A stretch of 11,694 nt of DNA from DALYLB01 sp046154695 (GCA_046154695.1 JBJXFI010000383.1:1-11694), one strand, 5' to 3'. Shown: positions 1-8,897, counted from the stretch's first letter. The notes: generated from the letters alone by a model not told the origin. Program-made: numbers and translations.

Positions 1-1
1 G

Positions 2-64
2 GGGGCATTGAATATGCTGGCGGCCATGGACGCGTATGATATCGGGATCGGGAGGAAGGCATGA
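2..64 (+). CDS. C-terminal end of an unidentified protein (partial)
   Basis: Only the last 20 codons of a possible gene are in the window, reading GALNMLAAMDAYDIGIGRKA and then TGA. The frame was chosen because its stop overlaps the next start as ATGA (61-64), the usual sign of translational coupling, and because the strong ribosome binding site of the next gene lies inside it. Frame 1 is also open until a stop at 37-39, so the frame is not certain. I do not recognise the family. If real, it forms an operon with the small membrane protein that follows. Confidence 0.4.
   Translation, partial: GALNMLAAMDAYDIGIGRKA
51..55 (+). promoter_or_regulatory. Ribosome binding site of the 58-residue membrane protein
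   Basis: GGAGG sits five bases before the ATG at 61 and is one of the strongest Shine-Dalgarno matches in the window. It decides the start of the small gene, which has no similarity evidence to rely on. Confidence 0.7.
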
Positions 65-237
65 CGCATTTCATTGCGATGGTCTGTTTCAGCGCCCTGG
101 TCTCGGTCGGTTTCGCCGTGCTTTCCACCGAGCATCCGACGACGGGGGAGAAGGTCCGGTATGGCTTCAAGGTGTTCGGGTATTTTGTCGGCATCGGATT
201 TGTGATCGCCTGGGGCCTCTACTTTCTCCCGCTTTGA
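61..237 (+). CDS. Small two-helix membrane protein, 58 aa, function unknown
   Basis: The ATG at 61 follows a perfect GGAGG and overlaps the preceding stop as ATGA. The product has a hydrophobic helix at about residues 3-22 (FIAMVCFSALVSVGFAVL), a short polar loop with charged residues (STEHPTTGEKVRYG), and a second helix at about 36-57 ending WGLYFLPL. This is a hairpin membrane protein with both ends probably on one side. It has no catalytic or metal-binding motif. Small proteins of this shape are often accessory subunits of the membrane complex encoded just upstream, but the upstream gene is cut off, so the partner is unknown. The gene is supported by its ribosome site, overlap and composition rather than by a family match. 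Confidence 0.72.
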   Translation: MTHFIAMVCFSALVSVGFAVLSTEHPTTGEKVRYGFKVFGYFVGIGFVIAWGLYFLPL

Positions 238-254
238 TGCAGGCCACAGGAAAA

Positions 255-268
255 GCGCCGGGAGGCGC
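255..268 (+). other. Short GC hairpin between the 58-aa gene and mgtE
   Basis: GCGCC (255-259), loop GGGA and GGCGC (264-268) form a 5-bp GC stem 17 bases after the stop of the small gene. No run of Ts follows, so it is at best a weak terminator or mRNA end-stabiliser. The rest of the 99-base spacer shows no clear promoter, and it is too short and unstructured for an M-box magnesium riboswitch. Confidence 0.2.
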
Positions 269-336
269 GTGCTGAATGCTGAGCGGGAATTTCGGGACTC
301 GGCGGACGGCGCGGGTCTCTCGGCTTTCGTTTTTCT

Positions 337-1713
337 ATGCAATCGCAAAAGTTCGCGTTGATGCTCGACACGGTCCGCCGCCTGATGCGGGGCGGAGCGA
401 CGGGGCGCGCGTTGAACGTGTTGCGGAAGGGGCGGCCGGCCGATGTCGCGCAGGTTCTGCACACGCTGAACGACCTGGACCGGAATGCCGTGTTTTTGGC
501 GCTGGCGCGCGCCGAGACCGAGCTGGCGGCCTCGAGTTTGCGGGAACTGGAGTTGCAGGAGGGCGTCGACCTGCTCAAGACGCTCGCGCCGGAAGAGGTC
601 GCGCAAGTGCTGCAGGAGCTTCCGAGGGATGACGCGGCGCTCTTCATCGCCGGGCTGCCCGGGGAGCTGCGGGAACGGCTGCTCGACCTGATGAAGGTCG
701 AAGTCTCGGCCGACGTGCAGGAGCTGCTGAGCTTCCCCGAGGGCACGGCCGGCCGCATGATGACGCCCGATGTCTTCTCGCTCAACGAGGATTTGACGGT
801 TGGAGAGGCCATCTCGGCAATCCAGGGGGCGAGCCGGGACATCGAGCTGGTCTTTTATCTCTATATCGTCGACGATCGGAATCATCTGGTGGGGGTCTTC
901 AGCCTGCGCCAGCTGCTGCTGGTCCCGCCGACCACGCCGCTCAAGAAGATGATGAGCACGGACGTGCTCAGCGTCCGGACCGACACGGACCAGGAGGAGG
1001 TCGCGCAGATCGTCGCGAAATATAACCTGCTCGGCATTCCGGTCGTCGATGGAGAGAACAAGCTGGTCGGCGTGGTCACGGTCGATGATGTGCTCGATGT
1101 GATTCGTGACGAGGCGACGGAGGACATTTACGCGCTCGCCGGCGTCAGTTCCGACGAAAGCGTGATGGGCGCGCCGATGCGCTCGGTCCGGCTGCGCCTG
1201 CCGTGGCTGCTGGTCAATCTGGCGACGGCGTTGCTGGCGGCCTCGGTCGTGCACACCTTCGAGGCGACGATCGAAAAGGTCGTCATCCTCTCCGCGCTGC
1301 AGTCGATCGTGGCCGGGATGGGTGGGAATGCCGCGACGCAGACCCTGACCGTAATGGTTCGCGGACTGGCGCTCGGCGAGGTGACCTGGGAAAACAGCCG
1401 CCGCGTGCTCGTCAAGGAGCTTCTCGTCGGGCTCTCGAACGGCCTCGTCAACGGGATCGTCGCCGCGCTCGTCGTTTCACTCTGGTTCGGCTTCAGCGTC
1501 AGGATGCTGCTCATCGGCGGAATTATCGCCATGGCCATCACCATCAATCTGGTCATCGCGGCGATCGCCGGAACGATGATCCCGTTGATTCTCAAGCGGC
1601 TCAAGGCCGATCCGGCGATCGCCTCGACCGTTTTTGTGACGACCTGCACCGATGTCGGCGGCTTCCTCTCCTTTCTCGGACTGGCGACGCTGCTGCTTCG
1701 TTATATCAAGTGA
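337..1713 (+). CDS. mgtE: Magnesium transporter MgtE
   Basis: Homodimeric inner-membrane Mg2+ channel gated by intracellular Mg2+. The 458 residues match the usual length (about 450). Domains in order are the helical MgtE_N superhelix (about 35-135), a CBS pair (about 138-258; MMTPDVFSL begins the first, LLGIPVVDGENKLVGVVTVDDV lies in the second), the plug helix, and five membrane helices (about 287-455). The family signatures GMGGNAATQT (327-336) and VFVTTCTDVGGF (432-443) are intact. D439 aligns with the pore aspartate D432 of the Thermus thermophilus channel, which is family knowledge. The start is the first ATG in frame. It lacks a clear Shine-Dalgarno, and an ATG at 361 is an alternative that would remove eight residues. 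The 143-aa gene follows after 18 bases. I see no Mg2+-sensing leader. Confidence 0.96.
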   Translation: MQSQKFALMLDTVRRLMRGGATGRALNVLRKGRPADVAQVLHTLNDLDRNAVFLALARAETELAASSLRELELQEGVDLLKTLAPEEVAQVLQELPRDDAALFIAGLPGELRERLLDLMKVEVSADVQELLSFPEGTAGRMMTPDVFSLNEDLTVGEAISAIQGASRDIELVFYLYIVDDRNHLVGVFSLRQLLLVPPTTPLKKMMSTDVLSVRTDTDQEEVAQIVAKYNLLGIPVVDGENKLVGVVTVDDVLDVIRDEATEDIYALAGVSSDESVMGAPMRSVRLRLPWLLVNLATALLAASVVHTFEATIEKVVILSALQSIVAGMGGNAATQTLTVMVRGLALGEVTWENSRRVLVKELLVGLSNGLVNGIVAALVVSLWFGFSVRMLLIGGIIAMAITINLVIAAIAGTMIPLILKRLKADPAIASTVFVTTCTDVGGFLSFLGLATLLLRYIK

Positions 1714-1731
1714 TCCGGAGCGGAAACAGCC

Positions 1732-2163
1732 ATGGACTACACGACAAAACTCACCCTCGCGATCATCGCGCTTCTGATTCTGGGGCTCTTCTGGGTGGTC
1801 TGGAAGTTCTTCACCTCGCTGCTCAAGCACCTGCTGATCGCGTTGATCCTCGCCGCCATCGGAGCGGGGCTCTATTGGCGGCGGCTCCTGCCGGAGGCAC
1901 ACCCGGCGATCGGCCGGCACGCCTATTTGAGGGACAACGGCAAATATCTGGGGATCGTCGAGAGCCTGGGCGAGGATCCCCAGCGAGGCGATGTCTGGGC
2001 GATCCGGCTGCCCGGCGGATATCCGAAGATGTACAGCCGGTCCCGGGTGGTCCTCAAGGAGAAGTTCGAGGCCTCGTCGCCGGAGCCCAGCCCCACAGTC
2101 GCCGAGCCCCCCGCGAAAAGCCCGTCCAAAAAAGGCAAGAAGGGCGCCCCCGCCGAAAATTAG
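1732..2163 (+). CDS. Two-helix membrane protein with cytoplasmic-type tail, 143 aa, unknown function
   Basis: I do not recognise a named family. The start ATG at 1732 has a GGAG about 11 bases upstream. Helix 1 covers about residues 7-25, and after a short linker (KFFTSLLK) helix 2 covers about 33-49. Then come a basic YWRR stretch and a soluble segment (60-110) with a probable small beta fold (HAYLRDNGKYLGIVESLG, then DVWAIRLPGGYP). The last 33 residues are Pro/Ser/Ala then Lys rich (SPSKKGKKG) and probably disordered. The positive-inside rule suggests a cytoplasmic tail. It starts 18 bases after mgtE and is probably co-transcribed with it, so a role alongside magnesium transport is possible, but proximity is the only evidence. 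Confidence 0.85.
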   Translation: MDYTTKLTLAIIALLILGLFWVVWKFFTSLLKHLLIALILAAIGAGLYWRRLLPEAHPAIGRHAYLRDNGKYLGIVESLGEDPQRGDVWAIRLPGGYPKMYSRSRVVLKEKFEASSPEPSPTVAEPPAKSPSKKGKKGAPAEN

Positions 2164-2222
2164 CTTCGCCCGGTTTTCAGCCTGCTTTACTAATGCGGCC
2201 CCAGCATTTACGATTACCGCTT

Positions 2223-3005
2223 ATGCCGCTGCACGAAACCGATGCCTATGTGCTGCGAACCTTCTCTGTTCAGGAGGCGGACAAGATCTGCGTCTTTTTC
2301 ACCCGCAGGGAAGGGAAGCTGCGGGGCGTCGCGCAGGGAGCGAGGCGGTTGAAGAGCAGATACGGCGCGAGTCTGGAGCCCTTTACCGAAGTCTCGCTCG
2401 TCTTCTTCCAGAAAGAGAACCGGGAGCTGGTCTCGATCTCGAGCTGCGAGATTCTCCGTTCCCAGTTCATCCCCGGTCTGAGCAGCGAGCGGCTCGGATT
2501 ACTCCATTATCTGGCCGAGCTGGTCATCGAGTTTGCTCCCGACCATGAACCCAACGACCTGGTCTACCGGCTGATCACGGCGACGATGGACGCGCTGAAG
2601 GACCTGCCGGCCGGGAATCTGCCCGCGCTCGCGAGATATTTCGAGCTCTGGATGCTGAAGCTCGCCGGCTTCTTTCCCGACTGGAGGCGGTGCGGCGCCT
2701 GCGCGCGCGATCTGGACGCGGAGCGATCCGTCTGGCTGACGGGCGAGGGCATTCCGATGTGCGACGACTGCAGCGGCCGGCGGGGAGCCGAGTGGACGCC
2801 CGGCGAATGGCGTGTCGTTCGCGATATTTTGACCCAGGCGCCCGGCCGGTTCGTCGCCGCCCCCCGAGAGGCCCGAGAGGATCGACTGCTTCAACAGGTC
2901 GGCGCGTCCGCGGGCGAGATCATCACGCGGGTCCTGGAACGAAATCTGAAATCGATCGAGCTTCTGGACCGGTTGAAACCGGTCCCGGCGGCCTTTCCCC
3001 GATGA
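2223..3005 (+). CDS. recO: DNA repair protein RecO
   Basis: RecO is the recombination mediator that, with RecR (and RecF), loads RecA onto SSB-coated single-stranded DNA in gap and break repair, and anneals complementary strands. The 260 residues are near the family length (about 240-250). An N-terminal OB fold (about 1-80) carries the typical opening ETDAYVLRTFSVQEADKI and FFTRREGKLRGVAQGARR. It is followed by the helical domain and a four-cysteine zinc site, C157-x2-C160 and C180-x2-C183. The start at 2223 is chosen because homologues begin a few residues before this motif. An in-frame ATG at 2193 would add ten atypical residues. Neither has a good ribosome site. The gene lies 59 bases after the 143-aa gene and is followed by a repeat-bearing spacer. 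Confidence 0.95.
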   Translation: MPLHETDAYVLRTFSVQEADKICVFFTRREGKLRGVAQGARRLKSRYGASLEPFTEVSLVFFQKENRELVSISSCEILRSQFIPGLSSERLGLLHYLAELVIEFAPDHEPNDLVYRLITATMDALKDLPAGNLPALARYFELWMLKLAGFFPDWRRCGACARDLDAERSVWLTGEGIPMCDDCSGRRGAEWTPGEWRVVRDILTQAPGRFVAAPREAREDRLLQQVGASAGEIITRVLERNLKSIELLDRLKPVPAAFPR

Positions 3006-3058
3006 ACTCGGACTTCGCTTATCGACCTTTTTAACAGGGCTTCGCTCACGTCATCATG

Positions 3059-3086
3059 GCGGCACAAGCTGTCCAGCTTGTGCCGC
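3059..3086. repeat. Palindromic repeat, copy 1
   Basis: A 13-bp perfect stem (3059-3071 with 3074-3086) around a 2-base TC loop. Its core arm is GGCACAAGCTG and the facing arm CAGCTTGTGCC. The same arms recur at 3180-3203 with the loop reversed (GA), so the two copies are in opposite orientation. It lies 54 bases after recO. No T run follows, so it is not a classic terminator. Similar GGCACA-type palindromes are, from memory, scattered in intergenic DNA of Acidobacteriota and planctomycetes, as REP-like elements. Confidence 0.85.
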
Positions 3087-3109
3087 GTGTGAGGGGGCGC
3101 GTGAAGCGT

Positions 3110-3128
3110 CCGGCGGGCCGCGCGCCGG
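3110..3128. other. GC hairpin inside the recO-ppdK spacer
   Basis: CCGGCG (3110-3115) and CGCCGG (3123-3128) form a 6-bp stem with a 7-base loop. It is centred between the two palindromic repeats and may be part of the composite element. No function can be assigned. Confidence 0.35.
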
Positions 3129-3143
3129 AAGTGGTCTCGTTCG

Positions 3144-3160
3144 GGGCCCGGCCCTTTTCT
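3144..3160 (+). terminator. Possible weak terminator after recO
   Basis: GGGC (3144-3147), loop CCG and GCCC (3151-3154), followed by TTTTCT. The stem is only 4 bp (5 with a G-U pair), but it is all GC and followed by Ts, on the strand of recO. It may end the mgtE-recO transcript. Confidence 0.3.
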
Positions 3161-3179
3161 GAAAGTGTCTGGTGGATGC

Positions 3180-3203
3180 GGCACAAGCTGGACAGCTTGT
3201 GCC
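3180..3203. repeat. Palindromic repeat, copy 2 (inverted relative to copy 1)
   Basis: An 11-bp perfect stem, GGCACAAGCTG (3180-3190) with CAGCTTGTGCC (3193-3203), around a GA loop. The whole unit is the exact reverse complement of the core of the copy at 3061-3084. The two copies bracket about 93 bp of GC-rich DNA. In bacteria with REP elements, such inverted pairs (BIMEs) are moved by RAYT transposases. No such gene is in the window. Confidence 0.85.
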
Positions 3204-3210
3204 ACTTTTT
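3180..3210 (+). terminator. Terminator-like hairpin plus T5 directly before the ppdK ribosome site
   Basis: The second palindrome is followed by AC and then five Ts (3206-3210), which gives it the shape of an intrinsic terminator. The ppdK Shine-Dalgarno AAGGAG starts at 3213. It could end transcripts arriving from recO, attenuate ppdK, or be a bystander repeat. No antiterminator pairing was found by eye. Confidence 0.45.
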
Positions 3211-3212
3211 AT

Positions 3213-3218
3213 AAGGAG
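3213..3218 (+). promoter_or_regulatory. Ribosome binding site of ppdK
   Basis: AAGGAG lies 13 bases before the ATG at 3232, slightly further than usual. It supports a start at MSKKYVYIF rather than the upstream in-frame GTG at 3172, which would translate the palindromic repeat. Confidence 0.6.
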
Positions 3219-3231
3219 ATCAGAAACTACA

Positions 3232-6003
<2,772 letters not shown>

Positions 6004-6019
6004 TTGGCCGATCGATGCG

Positions 6020-6041
6020 TGAACCACGGGGAGCACGGGGA
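6020..6041 (+). repeat. Left arm of the 22-bp inverted repeat
   Basis: Made of two near-identical units, CCACGGGGAG and CACGGGGAGGA, so it has internal tandem character as well as its inverted partner at 6222-6243. It begins 16 bases after the ppdK stop. Confidence 0.85.
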
Positions 6042-6052
6042 GGAGAACGGGC

Positions 6053-6076
6053 GAGGCCGACTGGTCCCCCGGCCTC
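6053..6076 (+). other. Hairpin after ppdK
   Basis: GAGGCCG (6053-6059) and CGGCCTC (6070-6076) form a perfect 7-bp stem with a 10-base loop. It may serve as the ppdK transcript end, but the following bases are mixed rather than a T run. Confidence 0.4.
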
Positions 6077-6095
6077 CTCGCGGGTTCCTTCGCTT

Positions 6096-6110
6096 CTTGT
6101 ACATTACAAG
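6096..6110 (+). other. Small AT-rich hairpin inside the repeat element
   Basis: CTTGTA (6096-6101), loop CAT and TACAAG (6105-6110) form a perfect 6-bp stem in the AT-rich interior. It could be a transposase-type recognition hairpin or an operator. Nothing else identifies it. Confidence 0.35.
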
Positions 6111-6221
6111 TACTGACCTATTTAAAACTGCTTCGCTACAAACGAGGCTATCTGCTCAACTTCAACTCAAGGCTGATGAAAGAGGGGATCAAGCGGGTGT
6201 CGATCTGACCTTCCCCCGTGT

Positions 6222-6243
6222 TCCCCGTGCTCCCCGTGGTTCA
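6222..6243 (-). repeat. Right arm of the 22-bp inverted repeat
   Basis: Exact reverse complement of 6020-6041. Its outer end is six bases before the ATG at 6250, so it occupies the place where a ribosome site for the MobB-like gene would be, and no Shine-Dalgarno is seen there. Confidence 0.85.
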
Positions 6244-6249
6244 AGACAT

Positions 6250-6852
6250 ATGCGACTCGTTGTCATCGCCGGGACCGGCTCGAATACGGGCAAGACGACG
6301 CTGCTCTGCGACCTGCTGCGAGAGCTTGCGCGGGAAGGGCCGTGGGAGGCGATCAAGCTGACACGGGGCCATTACCGGTCGTGCGGGAAGGATCCGCACG
6401 CATGCTGCGTCAGCGATCAGCTCGGGGAGGAGCCAACCGTTCGTTCGGGAAGAGAGGCGACATACGCGTTCGGAAAGGACACCGGCCGGTACTGGGAGGC
6501 GGGCGCGCGGAATGTTCATTGGGTGATCGCGACCGACGACCAGGTCGAGCGGGGAATTCACGAGGCGCTCAACCGGGTCGAGGCGCCGCGCGTGCTGATC
6601 GAGGGGACGAGCGTGCTGAAATTCCTCCGCCCCGAGCTGGCGCTGCTCGTCGCGGCGGGGGAAAGCGCGAAGATCAAGCCCTCCGCGCGAATCGCGCTTG
6701 CGGCAGGAAGGATCGACGCCGTCTGCCTTTCCGGCGCGCCGGCGGGGACGCCCGCGTTTGCCGGGGAGCTTCCGGTTTTTCGCCCCGGAGAGCTAGGCGG
6801 GATCGTGGCCCTGATTCGGGAGCGGCTCGTCGATCGTGATCCGCCTTCGTAA
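6250..6852 (+). CDS. MobB-like P-loop NTPase, 200 aa
   Basis: A cytoplasmic nucleotide-binding protein. The N-terminus MRLVVIAGTGSNTGKTTLL carries a Walker A loop (residues 8-17, GTGSNTGKTT) on a first beta strand, as in MobB (molybdopterin-guanine dinucleotide synthesis) and other SIMIBI-class GTPases. An unusual segment TRGHYRSCGKDPHACC (38-53) has two His and three Cys (C45, C52, C53), a possible metal or cluster site. VLIEGTS (115-121) is probably the Walker-B-side strand. I recall uncharacterised homologues in Acidobacteriota with the same motif. The substrate is unknown, and no molybdenum cofactor gene is nearby. The start is the ATG at 6250: the open frame extends upstream, but only through the repeat element. 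There is no Shine-Dalgarno. The gene overlaps the minus-strand membrane gene by 60 bp at its 3' end. Confidence 0.85.
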   Translation: MRLVVIAGTGSNTGKTTLLCDLLRELAREGPWEAIKLTRGHYRSCGKDPHACCVSDQLGEEPTVRSGREATYAFGKDTGRYWEAGARNVHWVIATDDQVERGIHEALNRVEAPRVLIEGTSVLKFLRPELALLVAAGESAKIKPSARIALAAGRIDAVCLSGAPAGTPAFAGELPVFRPGELGGIVALIRERLVDRDPPS

Positions 6853-8358
6853 TCTCACCAGCAGCCACAAGCCCGGGACAAGGCCGGCCAGGCCGATGTA
6901 TCTCACCCCCGGCGGGATTCTTTGGCGCTGATTTCCGCGCGTCCACGGAGGTTGCGGAAGGGCCCACTGCCGCAAATCGACCGATGGTTCGGCCGGGCGG
7001 CCGGGCGGCGCTTCGAACCACCAGAAGGGCGCGCGCGGCCACAAAACCGGCTCCTCCACGCGCGAGAGGCGCCCCCGAAGCCAGACCTCGAGCAGGGCCG
7101 CGTTGAACTTCACGTGATTGAGCCGCGGGTTGGACTGCAGCCCCTCCAGCGTCGAGAGCCCGGCGGATGTCGCGGCCGCATGCAGCGAGCCGTAATAAAA
7201 GAACGCCCCGAGAAACGAAACGGCCAGGCCAAGCCCCGCGCAGCCCGCCATCGCGATCTTCAGCCGCGGCCGCAGCCGCTCCCGTCCGAGGGCGGCGGCG
7301 AGGCATAGCGCCAGCGGCGCGATTGCGCCGTGCAGGTAGCGCGGCCCCCAGGTCTCTTCGCCCCAGACGCGCAGCAGCGAGACCGCGCCGATATTTCCCG
7401 CGAGAATGAGCAGCGCAAAGACCGCCAGCCCCGGCCGCACGCGCCATGCCCGCCCGATCAACAGCAGGCCGAGCATCGCGAGCGGGGCGAAGATCGCCAG
7501 CCCCTTGTTCGGCGAGAGCAGGATCGACCACGCGTTCATCGCGTAATCGATCGGGTGGTCGATCAGAAATTTGCGCGAGACGAACATGGCGGCTCCCGCG
7601 CCGGTCTTCCCCCAATACTGTCCGCGCGTGTGGAACCCGAGCGCAAAGCAGGCCGCGACAATCCCAACGACCAGCAGGATCCGCAGGCACTTGCTCCGAT
7701 CGAATCGCCGTCCATCCCGAAAGAAACAGACTGTCAGCCAGGCGAGCGCGGGCAGCAGGAACGCGCCATTGCTTTTGGCCGCGCAGGCGATCGCGATCGA
7801 AATCGCGAAGCCGAGCGTGGCGGCCCAATTGCGCGCTCCTTCCCGCAGGGCGAGATACCCGCCGACGAGCAGAAAAAGCGATTGCGCGGGCTCCATCCCG
7901 ATATAGGCATACGGCCAGAGGAAGGTCGAAAAGGCCGGTCCAAGCGCCAAGCCATACGCCCGCCGTTCGGTGGTCAGGCGCCGTCCCCAGGCAAATACCA
8001 GTGTGCAGAGAAGGGCTGTCAGGACGAGAGGATAGAAGGCGAGCGCGGCGTCCTTGTAGTCGAGAGAGCCTCCCGCCAGGTGGACCGGCAGAACGAACGG
8101 AAGCTCCAGCAGCGGCTCCATGAAGCCATGCCGGGGCCACTCGATGGGAGCGGAGACCGCTTCCCCCCGGAAGACCCCGACGATCCGGGAGGCGATCTGA
8201 TCGGCGCTCATGAGGTTTTCGACCATGTACCCCATTCCCGAGATTCGCATCGGAGAAAAGGCGGCATAGATGAGCGTGAGCGCCAGGAAGAAGATGAGGA
8301 TTCGCCGGTCGCGAAAAAAATCGCGGCGCGCCCCGCCGTCCCCCGGACCCTGCGTCAT
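6793..8358 (-). CDS. Polytopic membrane protein, GT-C / GT39-like glycosyltransferase
   Basis: 521 residues with about ten hydrophobic helices. The first covers about 20-35; others lie near 108-124, 140-170, 180-212, 226-242, 286-302, 308-328, 345-357, 370-390 and 485-502. Two motifs recall the large group of lipid-carrier-dependent glycosyltransferase-like proteins: LLSPNKGLAIFAPL (280-293, compare the usual FSPGKGLF-SP) and WGEETWGPRYL (332-342, compare WGG-SWGPRYLLP). A clear acidic dyad in the first outer loop, the usual catalytic mark, is not evident (only E47 and D53 nearby), so activity is uncertain. The start overlaps the receiver gene stop as ATGA (8355-8358), so the two are translationally coupled. 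The C-terminal 20 codons overlap the convergent MobB-like gene. It probably transfers sugars at the outer face of the inner membrane. Confidence 0.75.
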   Translation of the reverse strand: MTQGPGDGGARRDFFRDRRILIFFLALTLIYAAFSPMRISGMGYMVENLMSADQIASRIVGVFRGEAVSAPIEWPRHGFMEPLLELPFVLPVHLAGGSLDYKDAALAFYPLVLTALLCTLVFAWGRRLTTERRAYGLALGPAFSTFLWPYAYIGMEPAQSLFLLVGGYLALREGARNWAATLGFAISIAIACAAKSNGAFLLPALAWLTVCFFRDGRRFDRSKCLRILLVVGIVAACFALGFHTRGQYWGKTGAGAAMFVSRKFLIDHPIDYAMNAWSILLSPNKGLAIFAPLAMLGLLLIGRAWRVRPGLAVFALLILAGNIGAVSLLRVWGEETWGPRYLHGAIAPLALCLAAALGRERLRPRLKIAMAGCAGLGLAVSFLGAFFYYGSLHAAATSAGLSTLEGLQSNPRLNHVKFNAALLEVWLRGRLSRVEEPVLWPRAPFWWFEAPPGRPAEPSVDLRQWALPQPPWTRGNQRQRIPPGVRYIGLAGLVPGLWLLVRLRRRITIDEPLPNQGHDPA

Positions 8359-8753
8359 CGCACCGGCTCCGCACCGGCGATCGCGAGATGGCGGAGGATC
8401 ATCGATTTGAGATTGTCGAACTCGACCGGTTTGCTGATGTAATCGGTGCCGCCTGCCTGGCGCGCCTGTGCGCGCGTCTCCTCATTGTCATAGGCGGAAA
8501 CGATGATGATCGGCAGGCGCTGAAAGGACGGCTCGGCCCGAATCGCGCGCGTCGCCTGCAATCCATCGAGGATCGGGAGCGAAATATCCATCAGCACCAG
8601 ATCCGGCGCATGCTGGCGCACGAGGTCCACGGCGCGCTGTCCGTCCTCGGCCTCCAGCGGATCGAACCCCGCCATCTTCAACATCAGTTTTAAGGCAATG
8701 CGATTATCTTCGAAATCTTCGGCGATCAGTATGCGATACTTTCTGTCTGTCAT
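8355..8753 (-). CDS. Stand-alone CheY-like response regulator, 132 aa
   Basis: A complete receiver domain with no output domain. The acidic pocket is E12/D13 (ILIAEDFEDN), the phosphorylated residue is D56 (LVLMDISLP), the switch residue is S86 (IIIVSAYD) and the conserved lysine is K108 (YISKPVE). It therefore looks able to be phosphorylated and to signal by protein contact. It is divergent from the kinase-NtrC pair and shares its promoter region, which makes the neighbouring kinase-like protein the first candidate partner. Its stop overlaps the start of the membrane GT-like gene as ATGA. No clear Shine-Dalgarno precedes the ATG. Its 5' leader would be about 100 bases if the promoter at 8859-8887 is used. 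Confidence 0.93.
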   Translation of the reverse strand: MTDRKYRILIAEDFEDNRIALKLMLKMAGFDPLEAEDGQRAVDLVRQHAPDLVLMDISLPILDGLQATRAIRAEPSFQRLPIIIVSAYDNEETRAQARQAGGTDYISKPVEFDNLKSMILRHLAIAGAEPVR

Positions 8754-8858
8754 ATGAGCCTGAGCAGTCTGGCGACGTCGTGAGGGAATGTCGGAAACGT
8801 GAATCTTGTGAGGGGCGCCGAGTGAGGGGGCAAATACAATCCGTGAAGAACGACCTGC

Positions 8859-8887
8859 ATTCTAACAACCGGCCTCCCCAACGACAA
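8859..8887 (-). promoter_or_regulatory. Sigma-70-type promoter for the receiver / membrane protein genes
   Basis: Read on the minus strand: -35 TTGTCG (8882-8887; 4 of 6), a 17-base spacer, and -10 TAGAAT (8859-8864; 5 of 6 against TATAAT). Transcription would begin near 8852, about 100 bases before the receiver start. Confidence 0.55.
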
Positions 8888-8894
8888 GGCGGTT
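8867..8894. promoter_or_regulatory. Imperfect dyad between the divergent promoters
   Basis: AACCGGCC (8867-8874) and GGCGGTT (8888-8894) are inverted copies with one extra G. The dyad spans the -35 of the leftward promoter and ends four bases before the -35 of the rightward one, where a regulator could control both. The arms are short, so chance is possible. Confidence 0.3.
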
Positions 8895-8897
8895 GAA

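Larger units (their letters stand above)
6020..6243. repeat. 224-bp element bounded by a 22-bp inverted repeat, upstream of the MobB-like gene
   Basis: This fills the 246 bases between ppdK and the MobB-like gene. Its outer 22 bases are exact reverse complements (6020-6041 and 6222-6243), beginning TGAACCACGGGGAGCAC. The next 15 or so bases inward are only loosely matched. The interior is clearly more AT-rich than the genes around it and holds two hairpins (6053-6076 and 6096-6110). No transposase is encoded and no target duplication is obvious. Repeats of the accacgg(g/a)g type are, from memory, common between genes in several soil phyla. It resembles a MITE or a composite of two inverted short repeats. 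Confidence 0.75.

Noticed and set aside
238..336. Magnesium riboswitch before mgtE
   Set aside because: The spacer is only 99 bases and has one small hairpin. No M-box-like multi-helix layout could be recognised.
1911..1929. CGGCACG-N4-TTTGA resembling a sigma-54 promoter
   Set aside because: The match to the -12 GC is missing, and it lies inside the 143-aa coding region with no gene start behind it.
3172..3231. GTG start for ppdK at 3172
   Set aside because: It would translate the palindromic repeat and place AAGGAG inside the gene. Homologues begin at MSKKYVYIF.
6004..6249. N-terminal extension of the MobB-like protein back to a TTG at 6004
   Set aside because: It would translate the inverted-repeat element. 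P-loop proteins of this type begin right at the MRLVVIAGTG strand.
6731..6750. GGCGCGCCGGCGGGGACG shared by the MobB-like gene and the kinase-like gene (near 9687)
   Set aside because: In both it encodes GAPAGT in a GC-rich codon style. With one shared 18-mer and no flanking similarity, it is probably coincidence.
7330..8442. Long open frames on the + strand, and a 566-codon minus-strand frame (6674-8374), across the membrane-protein gene
   Set aside because: Products are rich in Arg/Pro/Gln with no domain or ribosome site. They are frame shadows of the hydrophobic, ATGA-linked 521-aa gene in GC-rich DNA.
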